DNA of 64,000 nt from Pukyongia salina (GTDB lineage: Bacteria > Bacteroidota > Bacteroidia > Flavobacteriales > Flavobacteriaceae), in contig NZ_CP027062.1 in assembly GCF_002966125.1 (NCBI RefSeq), forward strand, positions 682,001 to 746,000, given 5' to 3'. This document shows positions 24,662 through 35,482 of this stretch, one piece after another. Numbering within the stretch: the stretch's first letter is position 1; every line of letters starts with the position of its first letter. The translations under genes were made by a program, and so were the position numbers. The notes beneath the pieces were generated by a model. The model worked only from the letters and a program-made list of their open reading frames with translations, had not been told where the DNA came from and searched no databases.

Positions 24662-25606
24662 TTAGAAGAATCGTGGATTTTTCATGCCTTCATCGCGTTT
24701 AAATAATTCGAATCGCAAGAAGACCTCATAAGAACCATCGTTGTATTGTTGTAACTCTGTTGTTTCTCTATCGTAGGCAAATCCTACCATTACCTGATCT
24801 GTTACCTGAAATCCAACCAGGGCGCTTAACGCTGCACTCCATCGGTAGGCCGCACCCAAGGTTAATTTCTCCTGAATAAGAAAATTGGCAGACATATCCA
24901 CCTGTAAGGGGGAACCTTGAACGATCTTGGTCAACAAGGCCGGCTTGAATTTTAATCCTTCGGAAACATCGAAAACATATCCTGTAAGCAGATAGAAGTT
25001 AACTCGTTCCTCTGCGGTTGCACTAGAATTATTAGTGTTCGAGGATTCGTCAAAATGTTCGGTCTCAAGGATATTAGGGACACTGGCACCCAAGTAGAAC
25101 TTATCGGTGTAATAATATGCCCCGGCACCAACTTGTGGTGAGAATTTATTATCAATATTGATCTGCGTTTCCGGATCTCCATTGTTGAATGGCCCGGTAT
25201 TTAACTTATTACTGTCGATATTGAGAAGATGAGCTCCTCCCTTTAGGCCTAGAGCCAGCCTTCCTTTTTCTGAAGTTGTAAGCGTATAAGTGAAGTCAAT
25301 ATCTATATACGTCTCATCTGATATGAATATCTCATCACGAGTTACATTCACACCTATCCCAACTTTCTTACCTATGGGAGAATGCAAGGAAAAGTTTAAA
25401 GTGGTTGGTGCTCCGTCCAGGCCTACCCATTGGCTTCTGTATAAACCCACAATGCTAAGTACGTCACGAGAGCCTGCATAGGCCGGGTTAACACTTAACG
25501 GATTATACATATACTGGGTATACTGGGCATCCTGTTGCCCAAGGGTATTCTCGGTATAAAATCCTAAGCAAAGTAGCACTAAAACTGTTACGTAATATTT
25601 TTTCAT
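24662..25606 (-). CDS. PorP/SprF family type IX secretion outer-membrane protein
   Basis: 314 residues. Signal peptide (LVLLCLGFYTENTLGQ), then the signature DAQYTQYMYNPLSVNPAYAGSRD, which with LYRSQWVGLDGAPTTLNFSL identifies the TIGR03519 PorP/SprF family of beta-barrel proteins. In Flavobacterium johnsoniae SprF is needed for surface display of the giant adhesin SprB, and sprF lies directly after sprB. Here the order is the same: giant CTD-bearing adhesin, then this gene 54 bp downstream, then OmpA/PD40. It is therefore likely the dedicated partner that holds or exports the adhesin. Confidence 0.92.
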   Translation of the reverse strand: MKKYYVTVLVLLCLGFYTENTLGQQDAQYTQYMYNPLSVNPAYAGSRDVLSIVGLYRSQWVGLDGAPTTLNFSLHSPIGKKVGIGVNVTRDEIFISDETYIDIDFTYTLTTSEKGRLALGLKGGAHLLNIDSNKLNTGPFNNGDPETQINIDNKFSPQVGAGAYYYTDKFYLGASVPNILETEHFDESSNTNNSSATAEERVNFYLLTGYVFDVSEGLKFKPALLTKIVQGSPLQVDMSANFLIQEKLTLGAAYRWSAALSALVGFQVTDQVMVGFAYDRETTELQQYNDGSYEVFLRFELFKRDEGMKNPRFF

Positions 25607-25620
25607 AGGTTTAATATTAG

Positions 25621-25646
25621 GCCTGCCAGGCTACAACCTGGCAGGC
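25621..25646 (-). repeat. perfect 10-bp inverted repeat between the adhesin and PorP/SprF genes
   Basis: GCCTGCCAGG and CCTGGCAGGC surround a 6-base loop. Neither strand has a T-run after it, so it is a poor terminator. It would form a stable hairpin in the polycistronic mRNA 15 bp after the adhesin stop. Confidence 0.7.
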
Positions 25647-25660
25647 ATTTATCTGTAATT

Positions 25661-28600
25661 TTATCTTCTGTTTATGTATAATGGTCCTGCCAGCTGCTTG
25701 GTCTGTCCAGCGTCGTTCACATAGGTAAGAACATAATAATAAGTTCCAACCGGTAATCGTTCACCTTGATCGATGGTAACTCTTCCTTCCGAAATACCTC
25801 GGAAGAATTTATCATCCTGACCGTAGCCTTCTACTCCATATACTTTAACACCCCAGCGATTAAATATCTCCAGCGTATTATTTGGATATCTGTGAATACC
25901 TCTAATCACGAAGACATCATTTAATCCGTCTCCATTAGGAGTCATGATGTCGAATACATCTAGATTATCTTCAGAATTCGGGTTGCCATTGTTTGGTTCG
26001 ATATAGTCAACAATTCCGTTGTCATTATCATCTCCTAACTCATCCCCATTAGCAATTCCGTCATTATCACAATCTAATTCCAGCCATTCGGGAGTCACAA
26101 TAGTAAGATCCTGACTTTCCACGTTGAAATCGCATGGATCTGTTGGGTCTGTTCCATCTACAACTTCCTGACCGTTTAATACACCGTCACCATCACAATC
26201 TGTCTCCAGCCATTCCACACTTGGAGGGAAGGTCACACTCGCATATATAAAGTCACACAGGTCCAGAGGATCGGTTCCATCATTCACTTCATCACCGTCT
26301 ATCACCCCGTCACCATCGGTATCCGGATTAAGAGGATCGGTTCCTATAGTTACCTCATCACCATTGCTTAATCCATCATCATCACAATCTGCATCCAGCC
26401 ACTCCTGGCTAGGATCTAAAGTCTGACTTGCAAGAACAAAATCACATAGATCTAAAGGATCTGTTCCATCATTGACCTCATCGCGGTTGGTCACTCCATC
26501 ACCGTCACAATCTAGATTATCCCATTCGATACTGGTAGTTGCCAGATCCTGGCTTAATGGATCATAATCACAAGGATCAACCGGATCTGTTCCATCAATC
26601 ACCTCTTGTCCGTTAGTTACACCATCGCCATCACAGTCTGCAGCCAGCCATTGCGGACTAGGATCTACTGTCTGGCTCATCCAATCCAGATCACATGGAT
26701 CGAGTGGATCTGTTCCATCATTCAACTCGTCACCATTAGTTACTCCATCCCCATCACAATCTGTATCCAGCCATTGCTGACTTGGAGGAAGAGTCTGACT
26801 TGCCAGTACAAACTCACATGGATCAACAGGATCTGTTCCATTGGCTACTTCATCACCATTGGTGACTCCGTCCCCATCACAATCGCCGGCATCCCATGCA
26901 GCACTTGGAGGTACTGTTTGGCTTGTATATATAAGATCACATTCGTCTAATGGATCTGTTCCATCTATTAATTCGTCTCCATTGGTAACCCCGTCGCCAT
27001 CACAATCTAATGCTTCCCATGCCATGGTTTGTGGCACAGTTGCATTTTCAAGCATAAAGTCACATGGATCTACCGGATCTGTTCCATCTATAATTTCATC
27101 ACCGTTTGTCACACCGTCCCCATCACAATCACCGGCTATCCAGGCGGCACTCGGCGGTACGCTTTGGCTGGTAAATATCAGATCACATTCATCCAGTGGA
27201 TCGGTACCGTCATTTACTTCATCTCCATTGGTAACTCCATCGCCATCACAATCAAGATCTAACCAAGTTTGTGTTGGAGGTAGCGTCTGACTTGCCAGTA
27301 CAAAATCACACGGATCAACTGGATCTGTACCGTCTATTACTTCATCACCGTTGGTCACTCCATCTCCATCACAATCGGCATCTATCCATGCCTGGGTAGG
27401 AGGTACTGTTTGATTAGCCACAACAAGATCACAGAAATCAAGCGGGTCTGTTCCATCAATGATCTCTTGTCCGTTCGTTACTCCATCCCCATCACAATCC
27501 AATGCCTCCCAGGCAGGTGTCGTTGGTACGGTCTGGCTGCTTTGCATAAAGTCACATGGATCTGTAGGATCTGTACCATCGATGACCTCATCACCGTTGG
27601 TTACACCATCACCGTCACAGTCGCCAGCTATCCAAGCGGCACTTGGTGGAACACTCTGACTAGTGAACACAAGATCACACTCATCAAGAGGGTCGGTTCC
27701 ATCTATTATTTCGTCTCCATTAGTTACACCATCACCGTCACAATCCAGGGCTTCCCAAGCAGTGCTCGGTGGTAGCGTTTGATTTGCCAGTACAAAATCA
27801 CAAGGATCAACAGGATCTGTTCCATCGGTCACTTCATCACCGTTGGTCACTCCATCGCCATCACAATCTCCGGCATCCCAAGCAGCACTTGGCGGAACGG
27901 TCTGACTTGTATACACAAGATCACATTCATCCAATGGGTCTGTTCCGTCGGCGATCTCATCACCGTTAGTTACACCATCGCCATCACAATCCAATGCCTC
28001 CCAGGCAGGAGTCGTAGGTACGGTCTGGCTGCTTTGCATAAAGTCACATGGATCTGTAGGATCTGTACCATCGATAATCTCATCACCATTGGTGACACCA
28101 TCACCATCACAGTCGCCAGCTATCCAAGCCGCACTTGGTGGAACACTCTGACTAGTGAACACAAGATCACATTCATCAAGAGGGTCTGTTCCATCTATTA
28201 TTTCGTCTCCATTAGTTACACCATCACCGTCACAATCCAGGGCTTCCCAAGCAGTGCTTGGTGGTAGCGTTTGATTTGCCAGTACAAAATCACAAGGATC
28301 AACTGGATCTGTTCCATCGGTCACTTCATCACCGTTTGTCACTCCATCGCCATCACAATCTCCGGCATCCCAAGCAGCACTTGGTGGAACGGTCTGACTT
28401 GTATACACAAGATCACATTCATCCAATGGGTCTGTTCCGTCGGCGATCTCATCACCGTTAGTTACACCATCGCCATCACAATCCAGAGCCTCCCAGGCAG
28501 GTGTCGTTGGTAACGACTGGCTACTTAGCATAAAGTCACATGGATCTGTAGGATCTGTACCATCGATGATCTCATCACCATTGGTGACACCATCACCATC

Positions 28601-31600
28601 ACAGTCGCCGGCATTCCAGGCAGCTGTAGGTGTAGTATTCTGGCTGGATGCCATCAGGCTACATTCGTCCTGAGGATCGGTACCATCTATAAGTTCTTGT
28701 CCGTTGGTCACTCCATCGCCATCACAATCCAGGGCCTCCCAGGCAGGGGTTACCGTTACCACAGTATTCTGAGTAGCAGGATCGTAATCACAAGGATCGG
28801 TTGGATCGGTTCCATCGATGATCTCCTGGCCGTTGGTAACGCCATCGCCATCACAATCACCAGCATCCCAAGCTCCGGTAGGGGTAGTATTCTGGTTGGC
28901 AGCAACTAGATCACATTCATCCAATGGATCTGTTCCATCAATGATCTCTTGTCCGTTGGTCACACCATCGCCATCACAATCCAGAGCCTCCCAGGCAGGT
29001 GTCGTTGGTAACGACTGGCTGCTTAGCATAAAGTCACATGGATCTGTAGGATCTGTACCATCGATGATCTCATCACCATTGGTAACACCATCACCATCAC
29101 AGTCGCCGGCATTCCAGGCAGCTGTAGGTGTAGTATTCTGGCTGGATGCCATCAGGCTACATTCGTCCTGAGGATCGGTACCATCTATAAGTTCTTGTCC
29201 GTTGGTCACTCCATCGCCATCACAATCCAGGGCCTCCCAGGCAGGGGTTACCGTTACCACAGTATTCTGAGTAGCAGGATCGTAATCACAAGGATCGGTT
29301 GGATCGGTTCCATCGATGATCTCCTGGCCGTTGGTAACTCCATCGCCATCACAATCACCGGTATCCCAAGCCCCGGTAGGGGTAGTATTCTGGTTGGCGG
29401 CAACTAAATCACAAGGATCCAATGGATCTGTTCCATCAATGATCTCTTGTCCATTGGTCACTCCATCGCCATCACAATCCAATGCCTCCCAGGCAGGTGT
29501 CGTTGGTAACGACTGGCTGCTTAGCATAAAGTCACATGGATCTGTAGGATCTGTACCATCGATGATCTCATCACCATTGGTTACACCATCACCATCACAG
29601 TCGCCGGCATTCCAGGCAGCTGTAGGTGTAGTATTCTGGCTGGATGCCATCAGGCTACATTCGTCCTGAGGATCGGTACCATCTATAAGTTCTTGTCCGT
29701 TGGTCACTCCATCGCCATCACAATCAAGGGCCTCCCAGGCAGGAGTTACCGTTACCACAGTATTCTGAGTAGCAGGATCGTAATCACAAGGATCGGTTGG
29801 ATCGGTTCCATCGATGATCTCCTGGCCGTTGGTAACTCCATCGCCATCACAATCACCAGCATCCCAAGCCCCGGTAGGGGTAGTATTCTGGTTGGCGGCA
29901 ACTAGATCACAAGGATCCAATGGATCTGTTCCATCAATGATCTCATCACCGTTAGTTACACCATCGCCATCACAATCCAATGCCTCCCAGGCAGGTGTCG
30001 TTGGTAACGACTGGCTGCTTAGCATAAAGTCACATGGATCTGTAGGATCTGTACCATCGATGATCTCATCACCGTTGGTTACACCATCACCATCACAGTC
30101 GCCGGCATTCCAGGCAGCTGTAGGTGTAGTATTCTGGCTGGATGCCATCAGGCTACATTCGTCCTGAGGATCGGTACCATCTATAAGTTCTTGTCCGTTG
30201 GTCACTCCATCGCCATCACAATCCAGGGCCTCCCAGGCAGGGGTTACCGTTACCACAGTATTCTGAGTAGCGGGATCGTAATCACAAGGATCGGTTGGAT
30301 CGGTTCCATCGATGATCTCCTGGCCGTTGGTAACTCCATCGCCATCACAATCACCAGCATCCCAAGCTCCGGTAGGGGTAGTATTCTGGTTGGCGGCAAC
30401 TAGATCACATTCATCCAATGGATCTGTTCCATCAATGATCTCTTGTCCGTTGGTCACACCATCGCCATCACAATCCAGAGCCTCCCAGGCAGGTGTCGTT
30501 GGTAACGACTGGCTACTTAGCATAAAGTCACATGGATCGGTTGGATCGGTTCCATCGATAATCTCATCACCGTTGGTTACACCATCACCATCACAGTCGC
30601 CGGCATTCCAGGCAGCTGTAGGTGTAGTATTCTGGCTGGATGCCATCAGGCTACATTCGTCCTGAGGATCGGTACCATCTATAAGTTCTTGTCCGTTGGT
30701 CACTCCATCGCCATCACAATCCAGGGCCTCCCAGGCAGGGGTTACCGTTACCACAGTATTCTGAGTAGCGGGATCGTAATCACAAGGATCGGTTGGATCG
30801 GTTCCATCGATGATCTCCTGGCCGTTGGTAACTCCATCGCCATCACAATCACCAGCATCCCAAGCTCCGGTAGGGGTAGTATTCTGGTTGGCGGCAACTA
30901 GATCACATTCATCCAATGGATCTGTTCCATCAATGATCTCTTGTCCGTTGGTCACACCATCGCCATCACAATCCAGAGCCTCCCAGGCAGGTGTCGTTGG
31001 TAACGACTGGCTGCTTAGCATAAAGTCACATGGATCGGTTGGATCGGTTCCATCGATAATCTCATCACCGTTGGTTACACCATCACCATCACAGTCGCCG
31101 GCATTCCAGGCAGCTGTAGGTGTAGTATTCTGGCTGGATGCCATCAGGCTACATTCGTCCTGAGGATCGGTACCATCTATAAGTTCTTGTCCGTTGGTCA
31201 CTCCATCGCCATCACAATCCAGGGCCTCCCAGGCAGGGGTTACCGTTACCACAGTATTCTGAGTAGCGGGATCGTAATCACACGGGTCCTGAGGGTTGGT
31301 GCCATCTGTGACTTCCTGGCCGTTGGTAACTCCATCGCCATCACAGTCTAAGGCATTCCAAGCAGGGGAAACAGCTACGGTTTGATTTCCATCTGTATAA
31401 TCGCATGGATCCAGAGGATCTGTTCCGTCATTAACTTCTTGACCGTTTACAACCCCATCGCCATCACAATCGGCTAGTTGCCACGCAGCGGAAGGCGGAA
31501 GTGTTACAAGTAATGGATTGTAGCTACATTGATCCTGAGGATCTGTACCTCCAATAATTTCGTCACCATTGGTTACACCGTCACCATCACAATCTGCATT

Positions 31601-34000
31601 GTTCCATGTAGGTCCAACATTTGCTATAACCTGGCTAGCGGTTAGATAGTCACATGGATCATAGGGGTCGGTTCCATCTGTGAATTCCTGTCCATTTGTT
31701 ACTCCATCTTCATCACAATCGGCTGCCTGCCAGATCGGATTAGTGGGGTCGTATCCGGTATATCCGGGAGCCTGAGTAGGATCACAAGGATCGTTCGGAT
31801 CTGGATCTACATCATCGGTGACACCATCACCGTCCGTATCTCCAATTACGTTAATGGTAACCGTTGCCTGCGAACACGCATCTTCGGGACCTGGACCTGC
31901 GGGTGCTATATCATTACATACTTCATAAACAACCGTAACAGATGAACCTCCTTCTGTAGGTAGCGGAGTATAGGTTAATTCACCTGTCGCAGGATCAAAG
32001 CTGATCGCTCCTCCCGCGGTACCTGCACCAGTATCGGTAATGGTAATCGTCCCTGTTGAATTGGGGTCTCCATTAGCATAATAATCATCGTTTGAGATTA
32101 TATCGATCGTAGTGGGTGTATTGATCACAGCATTACCTGAATCATTATTCGCCGTCGGTGTGGTTGGATTAGGGTCTGTGCTATCGGGGTTACCGTCGTT
32201 GTCGTCGTCTGGGTCGCAGAAATTTGCTAGACCATCCGAATCTGTATCCGTTCCCGCTGTAGTAACCACAGTGGCAGCGGTATCGCCAATTCCGTAAGGT
32301 GCTCCGACCACGGTTCCATCAGGATTCACAGACGGTGGATCTCCTACCCCGTAATGACCATCGTCATCAGGATCGGCATTTAGATCGTTATATGCTTCGT
32401 CTGCATCGGAACATCCATCGTTGTCACTATCGGTATCCAAACAATCTGGGAATCCATCCATATCCGAATCCCTTGCCGGGGGTACTAAATTTGGATTTAT
32501 CGGACTTATAGAAATTAGTCCTGGATTTGCAACAGACGCTCCAAATGCTCCGTCTGTATTGTGCCCAACAAACGCATAGTTTTGCTGATAGGTATCATAG
32601 TATATGGACAAGTGTCCTCCGGTTCCCACCCTGAAAGGATTTCTGTCTTCTGGCCCAATAGTTCCAGGCGCATTTATGTTGGTATAGGTTGCGTTATCAT
32701 AGGACGGTACAGCGGCAAAGTTTTGTGGATTTGACAATCCACTTGAAAGCGTTTGCGTATCGTTTGTACCCCACATATAAATTTCGCGTAGACCACCGTT
32801 CAAGGTAATCGCAGAACCGGAAGGATTATCTCTGTTGTATGAGTTACAACCAATGAATTCTACGTTCGTAAGCGGATTACCTGCAGAAATCTCAACATTT
32901 CCCCAACTGGTTACATCGGCACCAGCACTAACACCGGCCTGACCTTGGTTATTCCCACCTAGAGAGTAAATCATTCCGTTGGAAGGGTGTAAAGCAAAAT
33001 AAGTAGCATTATTACCATCTCCAGCTGTCATTTCAATTTGTTGAGGAAAATCTGTTGGCCCAAAGGCTCCAGGACGCGCTAAATTGATGGCCACATTGGA
33101 GCTCGTGGCAGCTCCACCCACACCATCAAATGTGGAATCTCCCCAGGTATACCATTCATTGTTGCTAAGGACAACAAAAGCCGCTTCATGGGTAATATCA
33201 ATGTCGATAACATTTACAAGATTAGTGATAGGAGGAGGCCCAACAGGATCGTATTGTACGCGTGTCCATCCATTGGCATCCGCCGGGTTTCCATTTGCAC
33301 CTAAAATATTTCCAGATCCGGATTGTTCGTCTGAACCTATGGTATATACAGATCCTCCGGTAGTTAACAATGCCAGGATTCCAGCACCGGATGTCATATC
33401 TATCACATCTGCTGGAGTTATGCCCACAGGAAGATTAACAGTCTGCCAACCTGGTGTAGACACAATAGATGGAGGAAGTAATTCTCCTGTATTTCCCCAG
33501 ACATATAGATTTGTTGTTGTTAATAAGGCGTATTGTGGATCACTTCCATCTGCTCCAACTAACTTAATATTCGTACCAGTATAAGCAGGCCAGTTTGTGG
33601 AACCTCCGTCGTCACAACTTGGACTACCAGTACCTCCTGTATCAGTGATTGCTCCTCCTGGTAGTAATTCGGTAAATGCACAAATATCGCTCGTCCCGTT
33701 AGGATCGGCGAATTGCCCAGAAACAAAAATCCTATTGTAATCGGAATTTACAATGTTGGCATGATATAAGGGAACGAAAAAATCTTCGGGAAAAACGAAA
33801 TCAAAGCATCCTTCTTCCGTATCCAGTATACCATCATTGTCATCATCCAGATCGGCTGAATCGAGTACAGAATCAGAATCGAAATCCTGCGCAGTGATAT
33901 TATTGTTGATGGTTAAAAACCCAAATATTAAAAGACACGTAAATACGAATCTGGCTTTTTTTGGATTATGAAGTAATGAGGAATATGTAAAAATTTCCAT
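25661..34000 (-). CDS. giant repeat surface adhesin with RCC1-like head, thrombospondin type 3-like repeats and T9SS C-terminal domain
   Basis: About 2779 residues from the ATG at 34000 (a TTG at 34006 is the alternative). After a long signal peptide ending NNITAQ come Ca-binding DxDxD repeats (40-65), an RCC1-like region at about 70-510 (repeated [42 protein letters not shown]), more type 3 repeats, then a cadherin/Ig-like domain at about 610-690 ([23 protein letters not shown]). From about 720 to 2640 are roughly 46 units centred on [19 protein letters not shown]. The C-terminus, [29 protein letters not shown] and [12 protein letters not shown], is the gliding-motility-associated domain (TIGR04131) that targets cargo to type IX secretion. 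It is the first gene of an operon with PorP/SprF and OmpA/PD40 genes, like sprB-sprF. A role in adhesion, gliding or Ca-dependent surface stalk formation is inferred. Confidence 0.92.
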   Translation of the reverse strand: MEIFTYSSLLHNPKKARFVFTCLLIFGFLTINNNITAQDFDSDSVLDSADLDDDNDGILDTEEGCFDFVFPEDFFVPLYHANIVNSDYNRIFVSGQFADPNGTSDICAFTELLPGGAITDTGGTGSPSCDDGGSTNWPAYTGTNIKLVGADGSDPQYALLTTTNLYVWGNTGELLPPSIVSTPGWQTVNLPVGITPADVIDMTSGAGILALLTTGGSVYTIGSDEQSGSGNILGANGNPADANGWTRVQYDPVGPPPITNLVNVIDIDITHEAAFVVLSNNEWYTWGDSTFDGVGGAATSSNVAINLARPGAFGPTDFPQQIEMTAGDGNNATYFALHPSNGMIYSLGGNNQGQAGVSAGADVTSWGNVEISAGNPLTNVEFIGCNSYNRDNPSGSAITLNGGLREIYMWGTNDTQTLSSGLSNPQNFAAVPSYDNATYTNINAPGTIGPEDRNPFRVGTGGHLSIYYDTYQQNYAFVGHNTDGAFGASVANPGLISISPINPNLVPPARDSDMDGFPDCLDTDSDNDGCSDADEAYNDLNADPDDDGHYGVGDPPSVNPDGTVVGAPYGIGDTAATVVTTAGTDTDSDGLANFCDPDDDNDGNPDSTDPNPTTPTANNDSGNAVINTPTTIDIISNDDYYANGDPNSTGTITITDTGAGTAGGAISFDPATGELTYTPLPTEGGSSVTVVYEVCNDIAPAGPGPEDACSQATVTINVIGDTDGDGVTDDVDPDPNDPCDPTQAPGYTGYDPTNPIWQAADCDEDGVTNGQEFTDGTDPYDPCDYLTASQVIANVGPTWNNADCDGDGVTNGDEIIGGTDPQDQCSYNPLLVTLPPSAAWQLADCDGDGVVNGQEVNDGTDPLDPCDYTDGNQTVAVSPAWNALDCDGDGVTNGQEVTDGTNPQDPCDYDPATQNTVVTVTPAWEALDCDGDGVTNGQELIDGTDPQDECSLMASSQNTTPTAAWNAGDCDGDGVTNGDEIIDGTDPTDPCDFMLSSQSLPTTPAWEALDCDGDGVTNGQEIIDGTDPLDECDLVAANQNTTPTGAWDAGDCDGDGVTNGQEIIDGTDPTDPCDYDPATQNTVVTVTPAWEALDCDGDGVTNGQELIDGTDPQDECSLMASSQNTTPTAAWNAGDCDGDGVTNGDEIIDGTDPTDPCDFMLSSQSLPTTPAWEALDCDGDGVTNGQEIIDGTDPLDECDLVAANQNTTPTGAWDAGDCDGDGVTNGQEIIDGTDPTDPCDYDPATQNTVVTVTPAWEALDCDGDGVTNGQELIDGTDPQDECSLMASSQNTTPTAAWNAGDCDGDGVTNGDEIIDGTDPTDPCDFMLSSQSLPTTPAWEALDCDGDGVTNGDEIIDGTDPLDPCDLVAANQNTTPTGAWDAGDCDGDGVTNGQEIIDGTDPTDPCDYDPATQNTVVTVTPAWEALDCDGDGVTNGQELIDGTDPQDECSLMASSQNTTPTAAWNAGDCDGDGVTNGDEIIDGTDPTDPCDFMLSSQSLPTTPAWEALDCDGDGVTNGQEIIDGTDPLDPCDLVAANQNTTPTGAWDTGDCDGDGVTNGQEIIDGTDPTDPCDYDPATQNTVVTVTPAWEALDCDGDGVTNGQELIDGTDPQDECSLMASSQNTTPTAAWNAGDCDGDGVTNGDEIIDGTDPTDPCDFMLSSQSLPTTPAWEALDCDGDGVTNGQEIIDGTDPLDECDLVAANQNTTPTGAWDAGDCDGDGVTNGQEIIDGTDPTDPCDYDPATQNTVVTVTPAWEALDCDGDGVTNGQELIDGTDPQDECSLMASSQNTTPTAAWNAGDCDGDGVTNGDEIIDGTDPTDPCDFMLSSQSLPTTPAWEALDCDGDGVTNGDEIADGTDPLDECDLVYTSQTVPPSAAWDAGDCDGDGVTNGDEVTDGTDPVDPCDFVLANQTLPPSTAWEALDCDGDGVTNGDEIIDGTDPLDECDLVFTSQSVPPSAAWIAGDCDGDGVTNGDEIIDGTDPTDPCDFMQSSQTVPTTPAWEALDCDGDGVTNGDEIADGTDPLDECDLVYTSQTVPPSAAWDAGDCDGDGVTNGDEVTDGTDPVDPCDFVLANQTLPPSTAWEALDCDGDGVTNGDEIIDGTDPLDECDLVFTSQSVPPSAAWIAGDCDGDGVTNGDEVIDGTDPTDPCDFMQSSQTVPTTPAWEALDCDGDGVTNGQEIIDGTDPLDFCDLVVANQTVPPTQAWIDADCDGDGVTNGDEVIDGTDPVDPCDFVLASQTLPPTQTWLDLDCDGDGVTNGDEVNDGTDPLDECDLIFTSQSVPPSAAWIAGDCDGDGVTNGDEIIDGTDPVDPCDFMLENATVPQTMAWEALDCDGDGVTNGDELIDGTDPLDECDLIYTSQTVPPSAAWDAGDCDGDGVTNGDEVANGTDPVDPCEFVLASQTLPPSQQWLDTDCDGDGVTNGDELNDGTDPLDPCDLDWMSQTVDPSPQWLAADCDGDGVTNGQEVIDGTDPVDPCDYDPLSQDLATTSIEWDNLDCDGDGVTNRDEVNDGTDPLDLCDFVLASQTLDPSQEWLDADCDDDGLSNGDEVTIGTDPLNPDTDGDGVIDGDEVNDGTDPLDLCDFIYASVTFPPSVEWLETDCDGDGVLNGQEVVDGTDPTDPCDFNVESQDLTIVTPEWLELDCDNDGIANGDELGDDNDNGIVDYIEPNNGNPNSEDNLDVFDIMTPNGDGLNDVFVIRGIHRYPNNTLEIFNRWGVKVYGVEGYGQDDKFFRGISEGRVTIDQGERLPVGTYYYVLTYVNDAGQTKQLAGPLYINRR
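27500..28490 (-). repeat. 492-bp higher-order repeat, two copies, inside the adhesin gene
   Basis: Identical landmarks recur 492 bp apart (for example 27531 and 28023; 27781 and 28273). Each copy encodes four 41-residue units whose spacers read [29 protein letters not shown] and [10 protein letters not shown]. Boundaries are approximate. Confidence 0.8.
28440..31275 (-). repeat. 498-bp higher-order repeat, about six copies, inside the adhesin gene
   Basis: The landmark GTTACCGTTACCACAG recurs at an exact 498-bp period from 28749 to 31239 (five steps, 2490 bp). Each copy encodes 166 residues made of units of 43, 41, 41 and 41 residues with distinct spacers ([49 protein letters not shown]). 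Copies differ by only scattered bases; the copy nearest the C-terminus loses its last quarter. Boundaries are approximate. Confidence 0.88.
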
Positions 34001-34006
34001 AAGCAA

Positions 34007-34346
34007 TACACTATAAGTTAGTACTGTATATAATTAAATTAATATGTCTTATCTGATTTGATGGTTAGCCATGATTTGGGGTAAATCAAAGTTGTTCAAA
34101 GATAATAGGATGATGTTAAAATTTTAACGAAATTTCCGACCACCAGTAAAATTCATCGCTCAAATGCTATGATTTTCGATATTATGCTAATTTTTATCGA
34201 TGAAATGCATTGAAAATAATTAACTTTAACAGAAATACTTTGTCGACAAACGACATTTTTTATCGTTTATATACGTATTTACGCTTATAAATTATAAGGA
34301 TAAATTCTAATTGTGCCTATAGAATGATATCATTACATTTGATATT
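34007..34346. other. 340-bp AT-rich divergent promoter region
   Basis: It contains the adhesin-operon promoter candidate at 34097-34104 (minus), a perfect 14-bp palindrome GTTAAAATTTTAAC at 34115-34128, and a possible -7 box TACATTTG at 34334-34341 only 5 bp before the ATG of the 144-aa membrane protein. I see no ORF or RNA gene in it. Confidence 0.5.
34097..34104 (-). promoter_or_regulatory. candidate -7 promoter element of the adhesin operon
   Basis: The minus strand reads TATCTTTG (TAnnTTTG). It would give a 5' UTR of about 90 bases. The 14-bp palindrome at 34115-34128 covers the region where the -33 element would be. Confidence 0.45.
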
Positions 34347-34781
34347 ATGATATTGAATAAAATAGTAGAGAAGCTTAAATCGGTCGAACGAAAACGACTC
34401 CTTATTTATGTGATCGTCTACTTCCTTTGGGGATTATTGATGCATCATGTGGGTCAATGGCTGGAGATCGCCAAATTTACGTTCTGGTGGCAGGTAATTA
34501 GTACCTATATATTATATATGGTGCCCATCTCTATTCTTTTAAGGGGATATTCGATCTTTACACAATACGCGTACGGTCTGGTAGCCATGGCAATTCTTGA
34601 GTTTGGAGGATACACTTTAGGAACTTCCTATATCTACCCAGATAACATCCTGGAGCAATGCTTTGGTACTCATACCTTTGCCTTGGGTATGGCGATGTTC
34701 TTTGCACTCTACTTCCCAATAGGTAATTGGGTAGTTAATCGGATATATTTGCTTTTCGTCGATGATAAAAGTAAGATATAA
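34347..34781 (+). CDS. hypothetical four-helix membrane protein
   Basis: 144 residues. Four hydrophobic segments at about 19-38 (LLIYVIVYFLWGLLMHHVG), 47-66, 72-90 (YAYGLVAMAILEFGGYTLG) and 108-132 (FALGMAMFFALYFPIGNWVV) make it an integral inner-membrane protein with a basic, cytoplasmic N-terminus. I do not recognise a family. It diverges from the adhesin operon and precedes, with its own gap, a lipoprotein and another small membrane protein. Confidence 0.75.
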   Translation: MILNKIVEKLKSVERKRLLIYVIVYFLWGLLMHHVGQWLEIAKFTFWWQVISTYILYMVPISILLRGYSIFTQYAYGLVAMAILEFGGYTLGTSYIYPDNILEQCFGTHTFALGMAMFFALYFPIGNWVVNRIYLLFVDDKSKI

Positions 34782-34840
34782 CCTACAAATGTATCATTAT
34801 CTTAATTATTATGCCATAGTTAATTTTAGAATGTTCTTCA

Positions 34841-34848
34841 TAGGTTTG
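34841..34848 (+). promoter_or_regulatory. candidate -7 promoter element for the 42-aa lipoprotein gene
   Basis: TAGGTTTG matches TAnnTTTG, 30 bp before the ATG at 34879. No clear -33 TTTG. Confidence 0.4.
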
Positions 34849-34878
34849 CTTTGTAATTAACCTTTAAAATATATCCCT

Positions 34879-35007
34879 ATGAAGAAATTAATGTTTATTT
34901 TAGCTGTACTCGGACTTGTATTAACTGCTAGCTGTACCCCAGAATCGATCGCCGGAGATGAACAACAAATCGACAAAGACAAATACGAAGTTCCACCAAA
35001 CGGATAA
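34879..35007 (+). CDS. 42-residue lipoprotein
   Basis: A short ORF read by hand: MKKLMFILAVLGLVLTASC leads to a lipobox (TASC, Cys 19) and a mature tail of only 24 residues, TPESIAGDEQQIDKDKYEVP then PNG. The signal peptide is convincing, and the start has a promoter-like element upstream. The last 50 bp overlap, in another frame, the start of the next membrane protein gene, which suggests translational coupling. No known function. Confidence 0.7.
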   Translation: MKKLMFILAVLGLVLTASCTPESIAGDEQQIDKDKYEVPPNG

Positions 35008-35476
35008 AAAAAGACGCATCATAAAAGGGGTGTTGCTGTCTGCATTGCTGGTGGCAACACCCTTCCTTTTTTATTTTTATAAGAATGCCCCGGCAGAAGC
35101 CAGTGAATGGCATACGTGGTTGGGAACTATAAAATCTGGTGGCTTTGGGAGTGTACAATCTTATATGCACGCCCTCTTTACCAAACTTACTTTTATCTTA
35201 TTAACGACTGTCTGGTTTCTAACTTCCAGGAACTGGTGGAAATATGCTATACTCATTCCTTTAACCATGTTTCTTTTCCAATTATCGGGGGTGATAAATT
35301 ATAAGATCCAATATATAGATGAGTTCGATTTCTGGTATTCGCTACCGGTTATCCTCCCTATACTATTCTTCCTAATTTATATTTCATATCGGATAGGGAA
35401 ACGTGAAACTCCGGGTGTTGACCTAAAAGAGGAAGTGGACGAAGAGATCAATAATATCTTTAGCGACAACCTGTAA
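34958..35476 (+). CDS. hypothetical membrane protein overlapping the small lipoprotein gene
   Basis: 172 residues. The basic N-terminus (HQTDKKRRIIKG) is followed by hydrophobic segments at about 24-42, 72-90 (LFTKLTFILLTTVWFLTS), 93-113 (KYAILIPLTMFLFQLSGVI) and 125-146 (WYSLPVILPILFFLIYISY), then an acidic tail (EEVDEEINNIF). The ATG at 34958 lies within the lipoprotein gene, a 50-bp overlap; a later GTG at about residue 25 would reduce this, but would cut into the first helix. No family recognised. It is followed directly by the 109-bp repeat array. Confidence 0.75.
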   Translation: MNNKSTKTNTKFHQTDKKRRIIKGVLLSALLVATPFLFYFYKNAPAEASEWHTWLGTIKSGGFGSVQSYMHALFTKLTFILLTTVWFLTSRNWWKYAILIPLTMFLFQLSGVINYKIQYIDEFDFWYSLPVILPILFFLIYISYRIGKRETPGVDLKEEVDEEINNIFSDNL

Positions 35477-35482
35477 TATTAA

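Noticed and set aside
26600-31200. Plus-strand ORFs of 60-160 codons opposite the adhesin repeats
   Set aside because: They repeat with the same 498-bp or 492-bp period as the minus-strand gene and are low-complexity shadows of it.
28440-31275. Noncoding satellite or CRISPR-like repeat
   Set aside because: The 498-bp repeat keeps one reading frame over the whole array (166 codons) and encodes conserved Ca-binding units.
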